Positions 1 through 11,465 of a stretch of DNA of 64,000 nt are shown piece by piece (positions within the stretch are counted from its first letter, which is position 1; every line of letters begins with the position of its first letter). This DNA comes from Siphonodentalium dalli (lineage: Eukaryota; Mollusca; Scaphopoda; Gadilida; Siphonodentaliidae), in contig CP136066.1 of the NCBI GenBank assembly GCA_032622095.1, positions 225,498,961-225,562,960 of the forward strand. Direction: 5' to 3'. The position numbers and the translations under genes were made by a program. The notes beneath the pieces are model-generated. The model saw only the letters and a program-made list of their open reading frames with translations. It ran no database searches and was not told where the DNA came from.

Positions 1-1340
1 ACAGGATTTATACATTTCGGCATCCATGAAAGAATTTATGACTGGCCTGAAATGTCTTGATAGCAGTTAGTTTGATAATAGCTTATAACTGCTAACTTGT
101 CTCGTCTGTTGATATTGTCAGATCGCGCGCAGGCGACTAATGCTATCAATGATTGGTGTGACCATGTAAAATACATGGATTTTACATACAGAAATTACAT
201 GCACGTGTGTATCCACCCTTAGTCCATGCAATTTTGCTTTCTGACGAAATATAAACATTAACCATATTCATTTTTTAAAATAAAATTTCATTAGAGGTGT
301 TTATTAGTTATCCATCTTTACACTTTTGTCAATGGTATTCAACATACGTGTAACCCCAGACATGTCCATGTATGTGCGATTCATCATCCAGGTTTGGGCT
401 TCAGCCATAACAACACTTCAGGTCCCGACGTAGATTCGTTCCATTTCGCCGAGTTATATGTCAAATGGAAGGGAATACTATTGTAATAACACACACGGGG
501 GACGTTATGGTTGAACGGACCAATTTATATAATTTATAGGGGTTTTGATAGTTGCTATGGTCTTAGTCGAAATAGGTCTTGTCAACCGTGTCACTGGTGT
601 AGTCTATATTGGTATTTTAGTATCCCCCACGAGCCTATGTTTTATTGGGAGACATTGCTGTATGTGTGTCAAATTTGAGGACCAAAATGATTGATGAATG
701 TGTCGATTTAGTTATCGTCTGCTAAGTAGGTGGTAAAAAATGCAACTCGTCCATGTCAGCTCCGATAGATTGACTATGTTCTCATATTGACAAGAAATAT
801 GGTTATAATAACGATATTCCCCATGTTGAGATTTCGCATATCAAAACGATTGTTATGGAAATATTACTGTTACAGAAAATTAGCAGGTAATTTATATATT
901 TAAGCCTAAATCTGTGGGGTTTTTTCCTGAATATTTTTCAATGCTTTGACACTTTCCAATATTTACCCTTACGTCGGCATGTTATTAAAATAATTGGAAT
1001 GTGAACTGTATTATGTATGAACAGAAATGTGCACATAACAATGGTTTTTATATCAGAAATCTCGATATTGAAAAAATCATTATCAACAAAGTCAATCTAT
1101 TTTGCTATAATCTATTTAGTATATAAAGGGTTACGTCATCGAACCATATATATGCTGCTCTTCCCTTTATTGTGTACAGCATATATATTTTATTAATGGT
1201 CACATGTTGCATGATTTATCATGTTTTATTGCTTTTATTGTATGTTACTTGTATGACACAAGCATATCAGTCAATTCTACAACAATAGTACATGTGTGTG
1301 GAATATTATTTTAGATATCTGGATTAATTAAATTACACAA
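1..1340. other. No gene seen
   Basis: AT-rich sequence without a convincing exon, repeat or hairpin. Confidence 0.6.
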
Positions 1341-1636
1341 CAGGGCCAGGAACCTACGTCACTAATGTAATGTCTAAAATCGCTTCAGACGTTCAGGAAT
1401 CTACGTCACGGAGATATTCTCTATACCGTCGCTTCAGACGTTCAGGAACCTACATCACTAATATAATATATAAATCGTCGCTTCAGGCGTTCAGGGACCT
1501 ACGTCACTAATATAATCTCTATACACACGCCTCGGACGTTCAGGGACCTACGTCACTAATATAATCTCTATACACACGCCTCGGACGTTCAGGGACCTAC
1601 GTCACTAATATAATCTCTAAACCGTGGCTTCAGACG
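1341..1636. repeat. 49 bp tandem repeat, about 6 copies
   Basis: Unit of the type ACCTACGTCACTAATATAAT plus a GACGTTCAGG block. The two best-matched units are adjacent near 1498-1595. Confidence 0.88.
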
Positions 1637-2469
1637 TTCGGATAGCTGCTATTTGGAACTCACATGAGCTTTATATGTGTTGCAGGAGTGAACGATGGTT
1701 ATGTGTATTTTACGAACATCTATTAAATGACTGAGATGTGTTAGTTGTTCAAAATCGAGGCACAATCGATAACAATTTTCCTTGTAAATTTCAGTTATGG
1801 AAATGAGTTATTGACGATCACTGGTTTTCGAATGTCAATTGTATATTTCAACAACTCATTTTACTATAGTTTATTCAGCAAGACAAATTATTATATGGTT
1901 TAAACACAATTAAAACCAAACACGCTTTTTGTTAGAGACTTGATTAGTGACGTAATTTATATGTAGGTTCGCGGTCCGACAACACATCAAAAGTATCAGT
2001 ACATAAATATGGTATGTTTTTATCTGTATAATCATTAGATAGTTTAGAACAGCATATCACCACAAGTATCATAGTACATTCCTGATTAAGTGGTCCTGCT
2101 AAGGGTACGTTCATAGGCTGGCAAGTTTGCACGGTATGTTGTGCGGGCATTTCGTCATAGAGAAGCACATGGTGCCAAACTATGAAAGAAACATGCAACT
2201 GACATGCACCTTTACCAAGGCGAACGATATGAAAAGAAAAAATGTGTGTAGTTCCACTTGTGATGGTGCTTCTGGCATTTACCGTCAAATACCGGCATGA
2301 ATTATTTATTCTTGGGAGATAATTGAATGTTATTTACGGGCATAAATCCGGTAGAATCGCTACAGATGGAACTACATATTTTTACTTCTCACGTAGTTAG
2401 ATGTGGTACAGATGTATTTTATTTGCATGTTTCCGATGTGTTGCTGGTGTACATTTCGCACGAACTCAT

Positions 2470-2545
2470 GGGGAGCCTCATACAGACAGAAGCATGCACT
2501 ATGGAGTGCCGTCTGATCAAGTATATGTGGGGCTCTCTATGGGTT
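2470..2545. repeat. GGGAGCCTC hairpin module, stand-alone copy
   Basis: Matches the module in the composite elements (GGGAGCC(T/C)CA...GTGTGGGGCTCT type) but has no recognised element ends around it. Confidence 0.65.
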
Positions 2546-3851
2546 AAGCTGTTAGAGGAAAGCGATATTGTTAAAGAACAAGTACAGTTATGTTTTTCTA
2601 ATATTGTATCAGTTCGAAACATTCAAGAACATACATGTTTTTAACATATTTTAATAATGGTGAAATTGGTCTTTGAGAAATATTCATTTTAATTATTACC
2701 GGTTTGCAAAATCCAAAACAGTATTAAAATATTTTCAATGTGTTATACCTCTAGTGACTTTCCCGCTATTTTTGCAAACACCACGAAAATTACAACTTTA
2801 AATACAATATCGCTACTTATTCTTATCTCCATCGCTAATTGATTCCAGCATCATAACCATTTAGCAGGAAACTCCAGCACTATATAATATTAGCAGGACC
2901 ACTTAACAGGGGATATATTTTTTTAACTGTTGGCATCTTATTGCCTGACACAGCATCAGTTATAGCAGATGGAACTTGCTCCCATAAGTTGATTTTCCAT
3001 AAGTATTTAGTATTAGTCCAAATGTTGGACTGATATGTGGCCATTAATTGAAATATTTTCAACAATAGAGGTGTCAGGTTGAACAATTATAACATATGGT
3101 AATCTTGAGATACGAGTTGAAAAGTTCGATCTCAAGATTGTTGAAACGGAATTATCTCGAATTGGGCTTTTGGGTCTGATTCCAAGGGGCGATATTTGAA
3201 ATTGTGTGCGTGATACCCCCAAAGTAGGCCCTCGAGTCACGCCTCTGTCATGTGTGATATGTAGGCGGGTTTTATCGTCAGTATATATGTACACATCGAT
3301 TAACAATGTCACTGTGGAATGGCGAGTCTGCTTAACGATAACTGAATAATATTGTCGGAACAGTCACACAATCCTTAGTATGTATCTGCCTGTCGTCTGT
3401 TCCCAGTATTTGAACATCTCTAGAACTGAAGAATGGACCATTCCGATGTATCCTTTTAGAACTAAATGTTGAAATCATGCACACAGCAAACGAAGGGTTT
3501 AACTCATCATCAGATGAACCCAAGTCTGTCCACGATATTCAACAAGACGGAGCACTTTGTTTTTCGATGAACACTTGATACGGATACCCACGTGGTCCTC
3601 GTGCAAACCGCTGAAGGAACCAGGTGGCACAACAGTGTCAGTATCTTGATAATGCACGTATATAAGGAGTATACTTATTATGCGTATTACCGTATGGAGT
3701 GATTGTTTCTGGGTGGACTTTTGCGAGCAAGATCCCGCCTGGCGAATAATCTTAGTCATGTATGCCAATGTTATGGACTAGTAACTAGTAACACATTGGA
3801 GTCACTACTCTGTCTGTACTTAAGCATTATATATGTGTAGTTTCCATAATA

Positions 3852-3990
3852 AATGTTCAGATAATAAGTTTAACCCTTTCTATAAAAAAGCACCAATGGT
3901 GAGTAGTTATCCCATATGAAATGTTGAGATAATAAGTTTAACCATTTCTAAACTAAAGAATCATTAATCCATTTAGTATTGAAAGGGTTA
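3852..3990. repeat. 68 bp repeat, about 2 copies
   Basis: AATGTTCAGATAATAAGTTT and GAGTAGTTATCCCAT blocks, same family as the larger array at 46.8 kb. Confidence 0.8.
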
Positions 3991-4765
3991 ATGAGCAAAT
4001 TAACCTTACATGACGGTTTAGTTGCATGTAGCATAGATAATTTGATTAGCGTATATCTGAACTTGGTAACATGTATGCAGCTCATTGTTGCTATGCAGTG
4101 AAATATAATTAAAGTACTGGACAACTAGAGCCATTTGTTCACACAGAAACAGTCTCTCCGATGACCACCTAGATGTCGTGGATGTATGTTGTCTCGATGT
4201 TAACCTTTACTATCTGGTGAAACATATGTAAATTACACATGTAATCGAGACAGTTAAGTTGCTACATGGCGCATATGGCATATATCCAGCTGAAGTTTTC
4301 CAAATGAGCACCCACACTGCTAGTTGCGGATACGCCTGGAAGCTCCATACGCAGTCATAATCAATAGACGTTAGAAAATAAACATGTTCACAGTGTATAT
4401 GTCAAGACTGGAATGCCCTCCCAGACGACATAGCATATGTTAAAACCGTTCTCCATGCTGACGTTATATAATGTGAGCCATAATGACAACTTTCCGTTCA
4501 CAAACATTCCACGCACAATTTGTTCCAATAAATCATATATAAAATGCACAAGTGTCACGTGATATACAAGTTTTAATTATTCGGCAATGCAGCAATTTAT
4601 CTTCTGATAACTTTAAACAGCATGATAGCAAGATGCGGATATCAACGAATCACCAACATGTTTTCCCATGCACGAGTTTAATTCTGTTAACAGTGTAATC
4701 AATCTCTATAAGCTGTGTATTCATGTGCAAATGAGTTTCTCGTGAGAACTCGTGAGAACAACACC

Positions 4766-4938
4766 ATGAATATAGCTGGATCGTGACATTGCCGAATCAT
4801 TAACTTTTTGCATGATTGTTTCCAATTTTAGACTAATTAATTTGCCATTTTCATCAACCACCAGAAGCTGCCTGTCGTCCTTGAATGTCATGATGTCCAA
4901 GATCATTGAATCTTTCATTTCTTTGTTATTCTGAAGTG
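4766..4938 (-). CDS. Possible isolated exon of a beta-propeller-like protein
   Basis: On the minus strand an acceptor (CCATTTTATTTCAG) is followed by an open frame of about 57 codons. It contains D-I-M-T-F-K-D-D-R-Q-L-L-V-V-D-E-N-G-K-L, which reads like one blade of an NHL/WD-type propeller (alternating strands, Asp at the turn, a D-x-N-G-K-L end). Such blades are common in invertebrate TRIM-type proteins. The 3' end is uncertain: GT donors are possible near 4805 and 4765. No other exon of this gene was recognised, so it may be an internal exon of a neighbouring gene, 3' of the apyrase, or a gene fragment. Confidence 0.38.
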
Positions 4939-5324
4939 CTGAAATAAAATGGAACACATTTTCTTAACAACGCCTTCGAAGTGGGTGCATAGAATAATAA
5001 CTTGATTGAACGAGTGATGTGAAATAATTCATTTGAGGCAGGGTATTGTACAAACACTAGAGCGCATTGCACTTGAATGTTTTACAAAATAGTCCCTGCC
5101 TCGAACGCATTATTAGACAACATTACTTTCGGGTCAGTTTTGCGGGCTATTGTTATAACATACATGTACACTTCAGGCGATTAAACATTATGAGCGTAGC
5201 ATGAGGGAGAACTCTATGCTATTATCACTCACCCTGAAGACAAATTGCCATTTCGATTTAACTATTTTGGCTATATCAGGACAAAAACACTTTATTATGA
5301 CTTTATAGACACATACTATACCCA

Positions 5325-5678
5325 TTAACCCTTTACCCAACAAACCGGTCAAAACCGGCCAAATAAAGCTTCAACAGCCTAAAATATCTTCGGTCTGTCT
5401 CAATAGAACCATACAAATATGGATATCATTGGAACCGGCTCCTTGACCACATTGTGATAGTTACAGTTATGCCCTCGCATATATAAGAGAATGCATTGGC
5501 CTAAAAAAAAACTTGTTTTGACACTTTTTACCATTTTTTCTTACATTCTTTAACAATTTTATAATTTGTAATGCATTAAGCCAATGCATTCTCTTATATA
5601 TGCGAGGCGACCTATGGTCGACTCGCATATATAAGAGAATGCATTGGCACAGTGCCCTTCTGTTGGGTAAAGGGTTAA
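5325..5678. mobile_element. TTAA-ended double-hairpin MITE, copy 1
   Basis: It begins TTAACCCTTTACCCAAC and ends with the inverted form GTTGGGTAAAGGGTTAA. Inside are palindromes built on GCCAATGCATTCTCTTATAT. The left palindrome is reduced to half. No coding capacity. Ends and TTAA flanks fit a non-autonomous piggyBac-type element. Confidence 0.85.
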
Positions 5679-6025
5679 TAAATGTTTGGCATTTGTAGTC
5701 TTGGAATCCGGTTTTATAACAAACGTATTTTGTGGTTGTAATTGTGGCTCGGATTATACACTCTATTGAATGGGGGCATGTTGTAGGTTGGGATACCCAT
5801 TGTTCTTCTAATTATATGTCTGTTTATTTTCTATTCATGTACGCTATTATATAAGGGGAATGTCTATAATATATGTCATAACAAGTTGAATAACCATTTT
5901 CTGAGAAAGTGTGTTAAGCGTCTGCAACATATCATTTGACAACTATGTTCATATAGGACATAACTAAAGGTTCATATTGCACTTATTTTATTTTGAAATA
6001 AATCCATCATATAGGACTTATAGCC

Positions 6026-7316
6026 GTTATTCCGTTGCTAAGCAACTTACGGTGGGTCCGCCGAACTCGCTGCTGATACAGTCACCGGTTAAACCCAAAT
6101 AAATGTGCAGAGTATATATCCTGATAAAATATAATAAATAGGCATTCCCAAATAAATGTGTTGGTAGATATCCTGATAACCTTTAATAAATGTGATGGTA
6201 GTGTCCTGATAAAATTTTAGTAAATGTACAGGCCCGAATAAACATGCAGGGAAGTACGTGACCTACTCCTTGTGTAGTTCAAGTATAATTTGGTCACAAT
6301 AATAATAATAGCTGTTTTCTTTAGCAGATAAGGTACTGGTGACCATAGTGCTGGTGTCAGTACAAATACTACTATTAATAGTAGTAGGTATAATATGGGT
6401 GCAGTTGATAGCTCCCTTGTAGCGGAACCAAATGTAATTTGAAACACTTGGCGGTATTTCAAACCATGTCAAATACTTTCAATGTATCGAAAATGCACAT
6501 TTACTATACTTCCCGGTCGCCATAGCAAACCCACTGGATCTCCATTCGCCAACACAAATTTCTTTAAAAATCGCACCCAGGAGGTATCGGCTGTAAAGAA
6601 CACTGGACTCGCTAGCACTGGTCTGGGCTTCGGAGGTATCGGCTGTAAAGAACACTGGACTCGCTAGCACTGGTCTGGGCTTCGGGATCAACGGCAATAC
6701 GTCCAATAATAACATGAGGCTAAACTGTACAAACATATAATCGGAAGTCGCTTTCGCCAAGACGAAATCTTTGCGAGAAAATTATTTTCTGAAGTGATCA
6801 AAGGCCGTTTTTATTTATACAAAAGAGTCCTTCGTTCAAATGGAGCCCGCTTGCGATCGACAAGTGTGTGTGTACAATTTATACTTACGTACATTGCTGT
6901 GGAGAAACCGTCTATGCGGTCTGAAAACTTGTTTGTATGGTGTTGTTTTGATTCTTCTGTAGTACGTATGTTCTAAATATAGAATGTTTCGTCTTTGCGA
7001 AGGCGACTTCCGATTATACGTTTGTACGGTCTAGTGACTGTGTGAGTGGAGGGTTACAAAATGTCAAAACCATGAGTGGACAGGTGACGCCTACAGCTGG
7101 AACTGGCGTAACTAACGGTACGATGGATATCGACTGTTAACAACACGGGACTCAGTAATTTATCTGCTAACGAAAACAGCTGCAAAAGTCGTGTGATAGT
7201 TCGAGACCACAGTAACTACTTTTCACAGGGGATATATATAATGCAGGATCAAGCTGTTATTCCGTTGCTAAGCAACTTACGATGGGTCCGCCGAACTCGC
7301 TGCTGATACAGTCACC
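6026..7316. mobile_element. Region between 61 bp direct repeats, with a 41 bp foldback
   Basis: 6026-6086 and 7256-7316 are 61 bp direct repeats (GTTATTCCGTTGCTAAGCAA onward) with one mismatch seen. Inside, 6727-6767 and 6987-7027 are inverted repeats of 41 bp, and 6581-6632 is duplicated at 6633-6684. No coding frame is convincing. It could be a decayed transposon or nested insertions. Confidence 0.6.
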
Positions 7317-7482
7317 ATGTAGGTTGTTCAAATCTAATGTGGCACCAACGGTCCAGTCTGTAGGATATGAAATAAATGGAACATAATAGCAAATATCATC
7401 GATGGAGAGCATAAATCTCAAATCAAATACACTGTAACAATTTCTCCGAAAATATATTGATATTTTATGACAGATACTACCC

Positions 7483-7860
7483 TTAAAGCCATATTATGGA
7501 CTTGTTCGGGTGCGTGAAATTTATAAGTTAGTACTAAGGCGCTATGTCAACATGGGGAATGTAGCATTCTACTAACATCGCCGAAAATTTCAAAGAAAGC
7601 GAATATACCACTCCATAGAAAACATGTGATCTGCGCTCAATTGTAAATATTTACATCTCGATTCGGGACGCAACTGTCGGCGACAAACTAACACAAATTA
7701 TTTCGCCATCGACAGTCATTGTTTTTAATTAATATAATATAAGAATGACGGCATGTGTTGTCAATTTGGATTAATATTTATAAAAAATAACTACTTTGAG
7801 CAAGATTATTCTCAATTTCTATATGACCCCACCCATACCGGGGTGTTTCACATCACTATA
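7483..7860 (+). repeat. Dispersed repeat H, copy 1
   Basis: About 370 bp alike in order to 30577-30925: TATGGACTTGTTC, TTCTACTAACATCGCCGAAA, CAATTGTAAATATTTACATC, ATTATTTCGCCA, GTGTTTCACATCACT. No clear ends or coding capacity. Confidence 0.82.
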
Positions 7861-7871
7861 AATTGAACTAG

Positions 7872-8173
7872 TTATTGACCATAGACGGAATAGTGTACAT
7901 TCCGTATTTCGTCAGCCAATGAGCTCTTCGATTCCATCTGATTAATTATACAGGGTATGTATAAGTATAGACATAAACATTTGAGGTTTGTCGATTTGAG
8001 TCCCAGTCTGGTTCGCAAGCGTGGTAAAATACTCCTCCAGGTATGTATATATGTACAGGTAATAACAAGTCCTACTAAAAACAAATACCCCTCCATATAG
8101 AATAACAATACTAACACAAAGTATATACAGCTGTGTGAGTGTGTTTGCCAACGTCGGGCCATCGGCGGTTCTC
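7872..8173 (-). CDS. Possible apyrase/ENTPD exon 6 (C-terminal membrane segment)
   Basis: A 107 bp candidate intron (8280-8174) ends in a pyrimidine-rich tract and GTCAG. Continuing the phase of exon 5 gives a frame open to a stop at 7872, with a hydrophobic stretch of about 30 residues early on (SCIYFVLVLLFY, then LVGLVITCTYI) followed by basic residues. That fits a C-terminal membrane anchor. Against it, the expected W-x-L-G-A motif is missing, codon content is not obviously protein-like, and another frame over the same bases is also hydrophobic. The true last exon may be elsewhere or lost. Confidence 0.3.
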
Positions 8174-8280
8174 CTGACAAAATAGGTATTTACAAGATAA
8201 GAGGAAGAAGAAGATTCAGGTGGGGGTGAATCCCTCATAATCTGGAGACTCGTTCCGATAATGCAAATGATGACACTCAC

Positions 8281-8443
8281 CGACGTTCTTTCCGCCAATT
8301 TTCCTTGTGACTTTGATATTGGAAGATTCTGGTGGGAATCCGTATGCTTCAGAGAAAAGCAGCGGTGTGTACAGGCCCATCAAGCAGTCAGACGACAGAT
8401 ATTTAGGGTTACCTCCCGTTTCCCGTGCAGCTTCTGTGACAGT
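8281..8443 (-). CDS. ENTPD: Apyrase/ENTPD exon 5
   Basis: Exon of 163 bp, residues 349-402, phase 0 entry after a pyrimidine-rich acceptor (TTTGTAACCCCCAG) and a donor GTCG|GTGAGT. It encodes the helical part that follows ACR5: C-L-M-G-L-Y-T-P-L-L then G-F-P-P, ending K-I-G-G-K-N-V. In relatives a lysine/glycine turn like this leads directly into W-x-L-G-A, so the protein is nearly complete here (most family members are 430-600 residues). That block is not in this exon and must lie in the next. Confidence 0.88.
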
Positions 8444-8904
8444 CTGGGGGTTACAAAGAACGAATTAAATTAAACTTCTTGAATTAAGGTGGCGTTGATC
8501 CTTTTAATTTCATGGAGATTCACAAACTTTGTTTAATTACTCTCCCCCAATCGAATTTCATATTCCTTATAATCATATACCAGTAAATGTTAATAGCACG
8601 GTAATGACACGAACCACATTACGTAACATGTTATTCAAATTCCAACACAGTCTCCTAATGACACCCAGCGAGCCATGTGTGAGTGTCGTTGGAACTGACA
8701 TCTCTTTGCAAGAGACTGTGTTTGTTGATTAAAAATATATCCGCTTTCACTTTGATTTGAGTAGGATATTCTAATAACTCAATGGTACTAATTTACGGAT
8801 GAAAACAAAACCGGAATAAGATTGCCAACGAGATATTCTGATTCTCCTTATTTCGCGCTCCGCGTGTATAATATTTGGCCGATTCTTGGTATACATGGCC
8901 CATG

Positions 8905-9125
8905 GGCGTTTTATTTATAGAAATGGGAAGTTTTGGGGCGGATTAAAAGTCGAACTGCGACCCGGATGACGACTCCGGTAAACGGTGTAGTTGGGAATTC
9001 TGATGAGATGCATGGGAAACCTTCAGTGATAAGCCGTATATATATAGTTGTTGTAATCATTTGAAGGATTAGTTGTCTTAACGGAATTATGAGTTGGTCA
9101 TTCGTGAAACCAATAGAATGCATTG
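8905..9125 (+). repeat. Dispersed repeat D, copy 1
   Basis: Shares TTTGAAGGATTAGTTGT, TTAA and ATTCGTGAAACC-type blocks with copies at 23.9, 29.3 and 35.3 kb. It has an empty TTAA at 9078-9081. In intron 4. Confidence 0.7.
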
Positions 9126-9289
9126 ATGTAATTACATATATACATATGCTGGAATCGTGTTGCCCTTGTGTTTTGTTTCGTTTCTGTTTTTTTTTAAATC
9201 GCTTTTGTTTTTGTCTTTTTGTGGGGTCTTTTTGTGTATTTTTATTGTCGATGATGATGGTGATGGCTTGTGCTTTCTTAAAAAAATTA

Positions 9290-9306
9290 CAGAATCGTGT
9301 AGCTCT
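9290..9306 (-). repeat. 17 bp echo of the end of exon 4
   Basis: Identical to 9844-9860 (AGAGCTACACGATTCTG in gene sense), the last coding bases of exon 4 just before the donor. It lies in intron 4 without the donor itself. Confidence 0.5.
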
Positions 9307-9563
9307 GCGAATGACTTGAAATGTTTTTATTGTTAAACGTGTATAACCTATGGAAATTCTGGAAGTCTGTATTGTTAAACTTATATAATTATCCTACGGC
9401 AATTTGGTAAGTCGGTAGTGTTAAACTCGTGAAGCCTACGGTAATTCGAGAAGTATTTATCTGAAAGTGCATTGAATGACTGTATATTGTGATTTCGTCT
9501 TTTATATTTTATGGGAAATAAACAGTATTAATTGTTGAAATTAGTTTGATAAAAGTTTATCTG

Positions 9564-9730
9564 TTGATGATGGTGATGGTGCATGGTGATGAGATGATGT
9601 TGACGATGGTGATGATGATGATGGTGATGATGATGATGACGATGATGATGATGCATGGTGATGACGATGATGAAGATGATGGTGACGGTGATGATTATGA
9701 TGGTGATGGTGACGGTGATGGTGATGCTGG
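9564..9730. repeat. GATGAT/GGTGAT microsatellite
   Basis: Imperfect trinucleotide/hexanucleotide tract in intron 4, about 110 bp from the exon 4 donor. Encodes only Met/Asp-rich junk frames. Confidence 0.9.
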
Positions 9731-9836
9731 GTTTTACTGTCTGTTATTGATCATTACTGTGATGATTTATAGCTATTGCTATTAATTCATTTTGTTAAAA
9801 CATGCATTCGGCGTTGATGACGTCTTTTGTTCTTAC

Positions 9837-10126
9837 CATTTGGCAGAATCGTGTAGCTCTTGTGAACAGCTTGGATATATTAAGTACATTGTGATCATCG
9901 ATTGTCTTGAGTGTTGCGGGTGCGTACGCGAACCCAGAGAATGCGTAGAATTCGTTGTTCCCGACCGGAGGCTGGTAGACCCGTCCGATGGCGCACGGCT
10001 TAGGGTTGCAAAATTCATCGTCGTCTCTTTTCACGTAGAAATCAAGAAGCTCGAGACACTTGACTGGTTCACTGCTGCCTCTGATCACGACTGGTTCCCC
10101 ATCTATTTCCGTCTGAACTTCGTCGC
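9837..10126 (-). CDS. ENTPD: Apyrase/ENTPD exon 4 (ACR5 region)
   Basis: Exon of 290 bp, residues 252-348. The acceptor TTCTGTTCCAG is strong and the donor is CAAATG|GTAAGA at 9837/9836, phase 0. It carries a V-Y-Q-P-P block at 301-305 followed by E-F-Y-A-F-S-G-F at 310-317, the family's ACR5-type signature, plus cysteines at 275, 291 and 296 that fit the disulphide-rich second lobe of secreted members. The frame joins exon 3 at Gly252 without adjustment. Confidence 0.92.
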
Positions 10127-11465
10127 CTGGAACAGAAAGCAACGAGAGTTAATACAGTTGAAACGGGCTGTATGGATATTTTTTTGGTACATTTTGAAAT
10201 TTCGTATCTTATATTACTTATAGATTTTGGAATCGATATCTTGGATGAGTAAGTCAGTCTGTAGCATACTAAAGATGGTCTATCTATTTACAGAAAGTTT
10301 TATATGGATTACAGAGTATAAAATGATAGATATGAATCGAGAATACTTGTCCGGACCACAGTGGAAGTGAGATTTGGCTTGCTTTCCTGTGCGCTCCCTG
10401 ATGGCAATAACTTGTCAGACCGATCATATTCATGTGTATATCTCTCATCTACTTCTCTATCTACCTCTCGAACTCCATCTCTATATGTCATTGTCTTACT
10501 TGTTTCCTGTTATCTTACCAGTATCTCTTAAGCAACATGAATATCCTGCTGAGGGAGGAGGTGGGCCAGCATGGTTTGATTATCATGTTTTTATATAAAG
10601 TATGACTATTTATTTAGCAGGTATTACTAGGCTGGGTTAATTCACTATCTTGTCCCTCTGCAGAACTGTCAAGTTGCATTCCTGCGCCAATGTGTTTTGA
10701 AGTTGTATGACTGCGTTTAATGTGAGCGTGCATTGGGAGTATCTGATATGTGTGACCAGTTATATATTTCGGATCATTAGGTTACAATACACCAAATGAT
10801 TTGCATAGGCCTCAGTGTTAAAAAATCCCACTGGCCTGTATTCGCATGAAAGCTTTGACGCTGCACGAGTATCAAACATTGAACAACGTCCTTTTAGACG
10901 CACGAAAATGTGCCCAAAAGTACTTGTAAACGTGCTGCGTCACACTGCAGTTTTGACAAAATTCACACTACCCTTAAAATGGAGAAAAAAACGACATCGA
11001 AAAAAACACCAACCCTTCCCATAAATTATTTGCCAATTTCACAGCCGTAACCGTTCACCATGTGGCTATATTTGATGTTTCTCGTCGGGAAACACGTTTG
11101 TGCATTTTTTCGTGCACTTTTCATCCATGTGTCATTGACCATTCAGCTGCCATTATTTGTGTTATGCTGATCCTAGCTTGGGGGTCCCTGGCGAAATCAC
11201 TCTACTAATTTGTATTTGGTGTATTATAACCATTAGCGTTTTGAGTTTAGTTGCCAAAGCACGTGTTTTCTTTGATTCTACATAAAGTATCTTCACACGT
11301 TGTCGGTTGTGATTATTCTAGACCCTCGGTCGCTTCTATCTTGTGGCGTGGTGGCAGCAAATACATAATCGGGCTTAATCATTCTGTTAAACTGAAGAGA
11401 TTAGCTTTCCAACGGTGCAGGTCTAGAATGATATCGCCTTGACAATTTGACCGTCGCTAAAGCGT
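10127..11465. other. Apyrase intron 3, proximal part
   Basis: No repeat family or exon recognised between exon 4's acceptor and the retropepsin-like region. Confidence 0.55.

Larger units (their letters stand above)
1637..4765. other. Mostly unassigned, only weak open frames
   Basis: Minus-strand frames at 2287-1944 and 3312-2880 look slightly protein-like, but I found no family signature and no confident splice sites. Besides the hairpin module at 2.5 kb and the 68 bp repeat I see nothing. Confidence 0.5.

Noticed and set aside
1944-2288. 114-codon minus-strand frame
   Set aside because: Composition is faintly protein-like but there is no start context, splice site or recognisable motif.
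2880-3312. Minus-strand frames possibly from a hAT-type transposase C-terminus
   Set aside because: A P-T-V-K-K-I-Y-P-L-L stretch hinted at this, but no catalytic or dimerisation signature and no continuous frame support it.
6479-6760. Minus-strand 93-codon frame with a signal-peptide-like start
   Set aside because: Its middle is a 52 bp tandem duplication and its start overlaps a foldback arm; no homologous frame or splice site was seen.
9546-9785. Met/Asp-rich plus-strand frame
   Set aside because: Low-complexity GATGAT microsatellite in intron 4.
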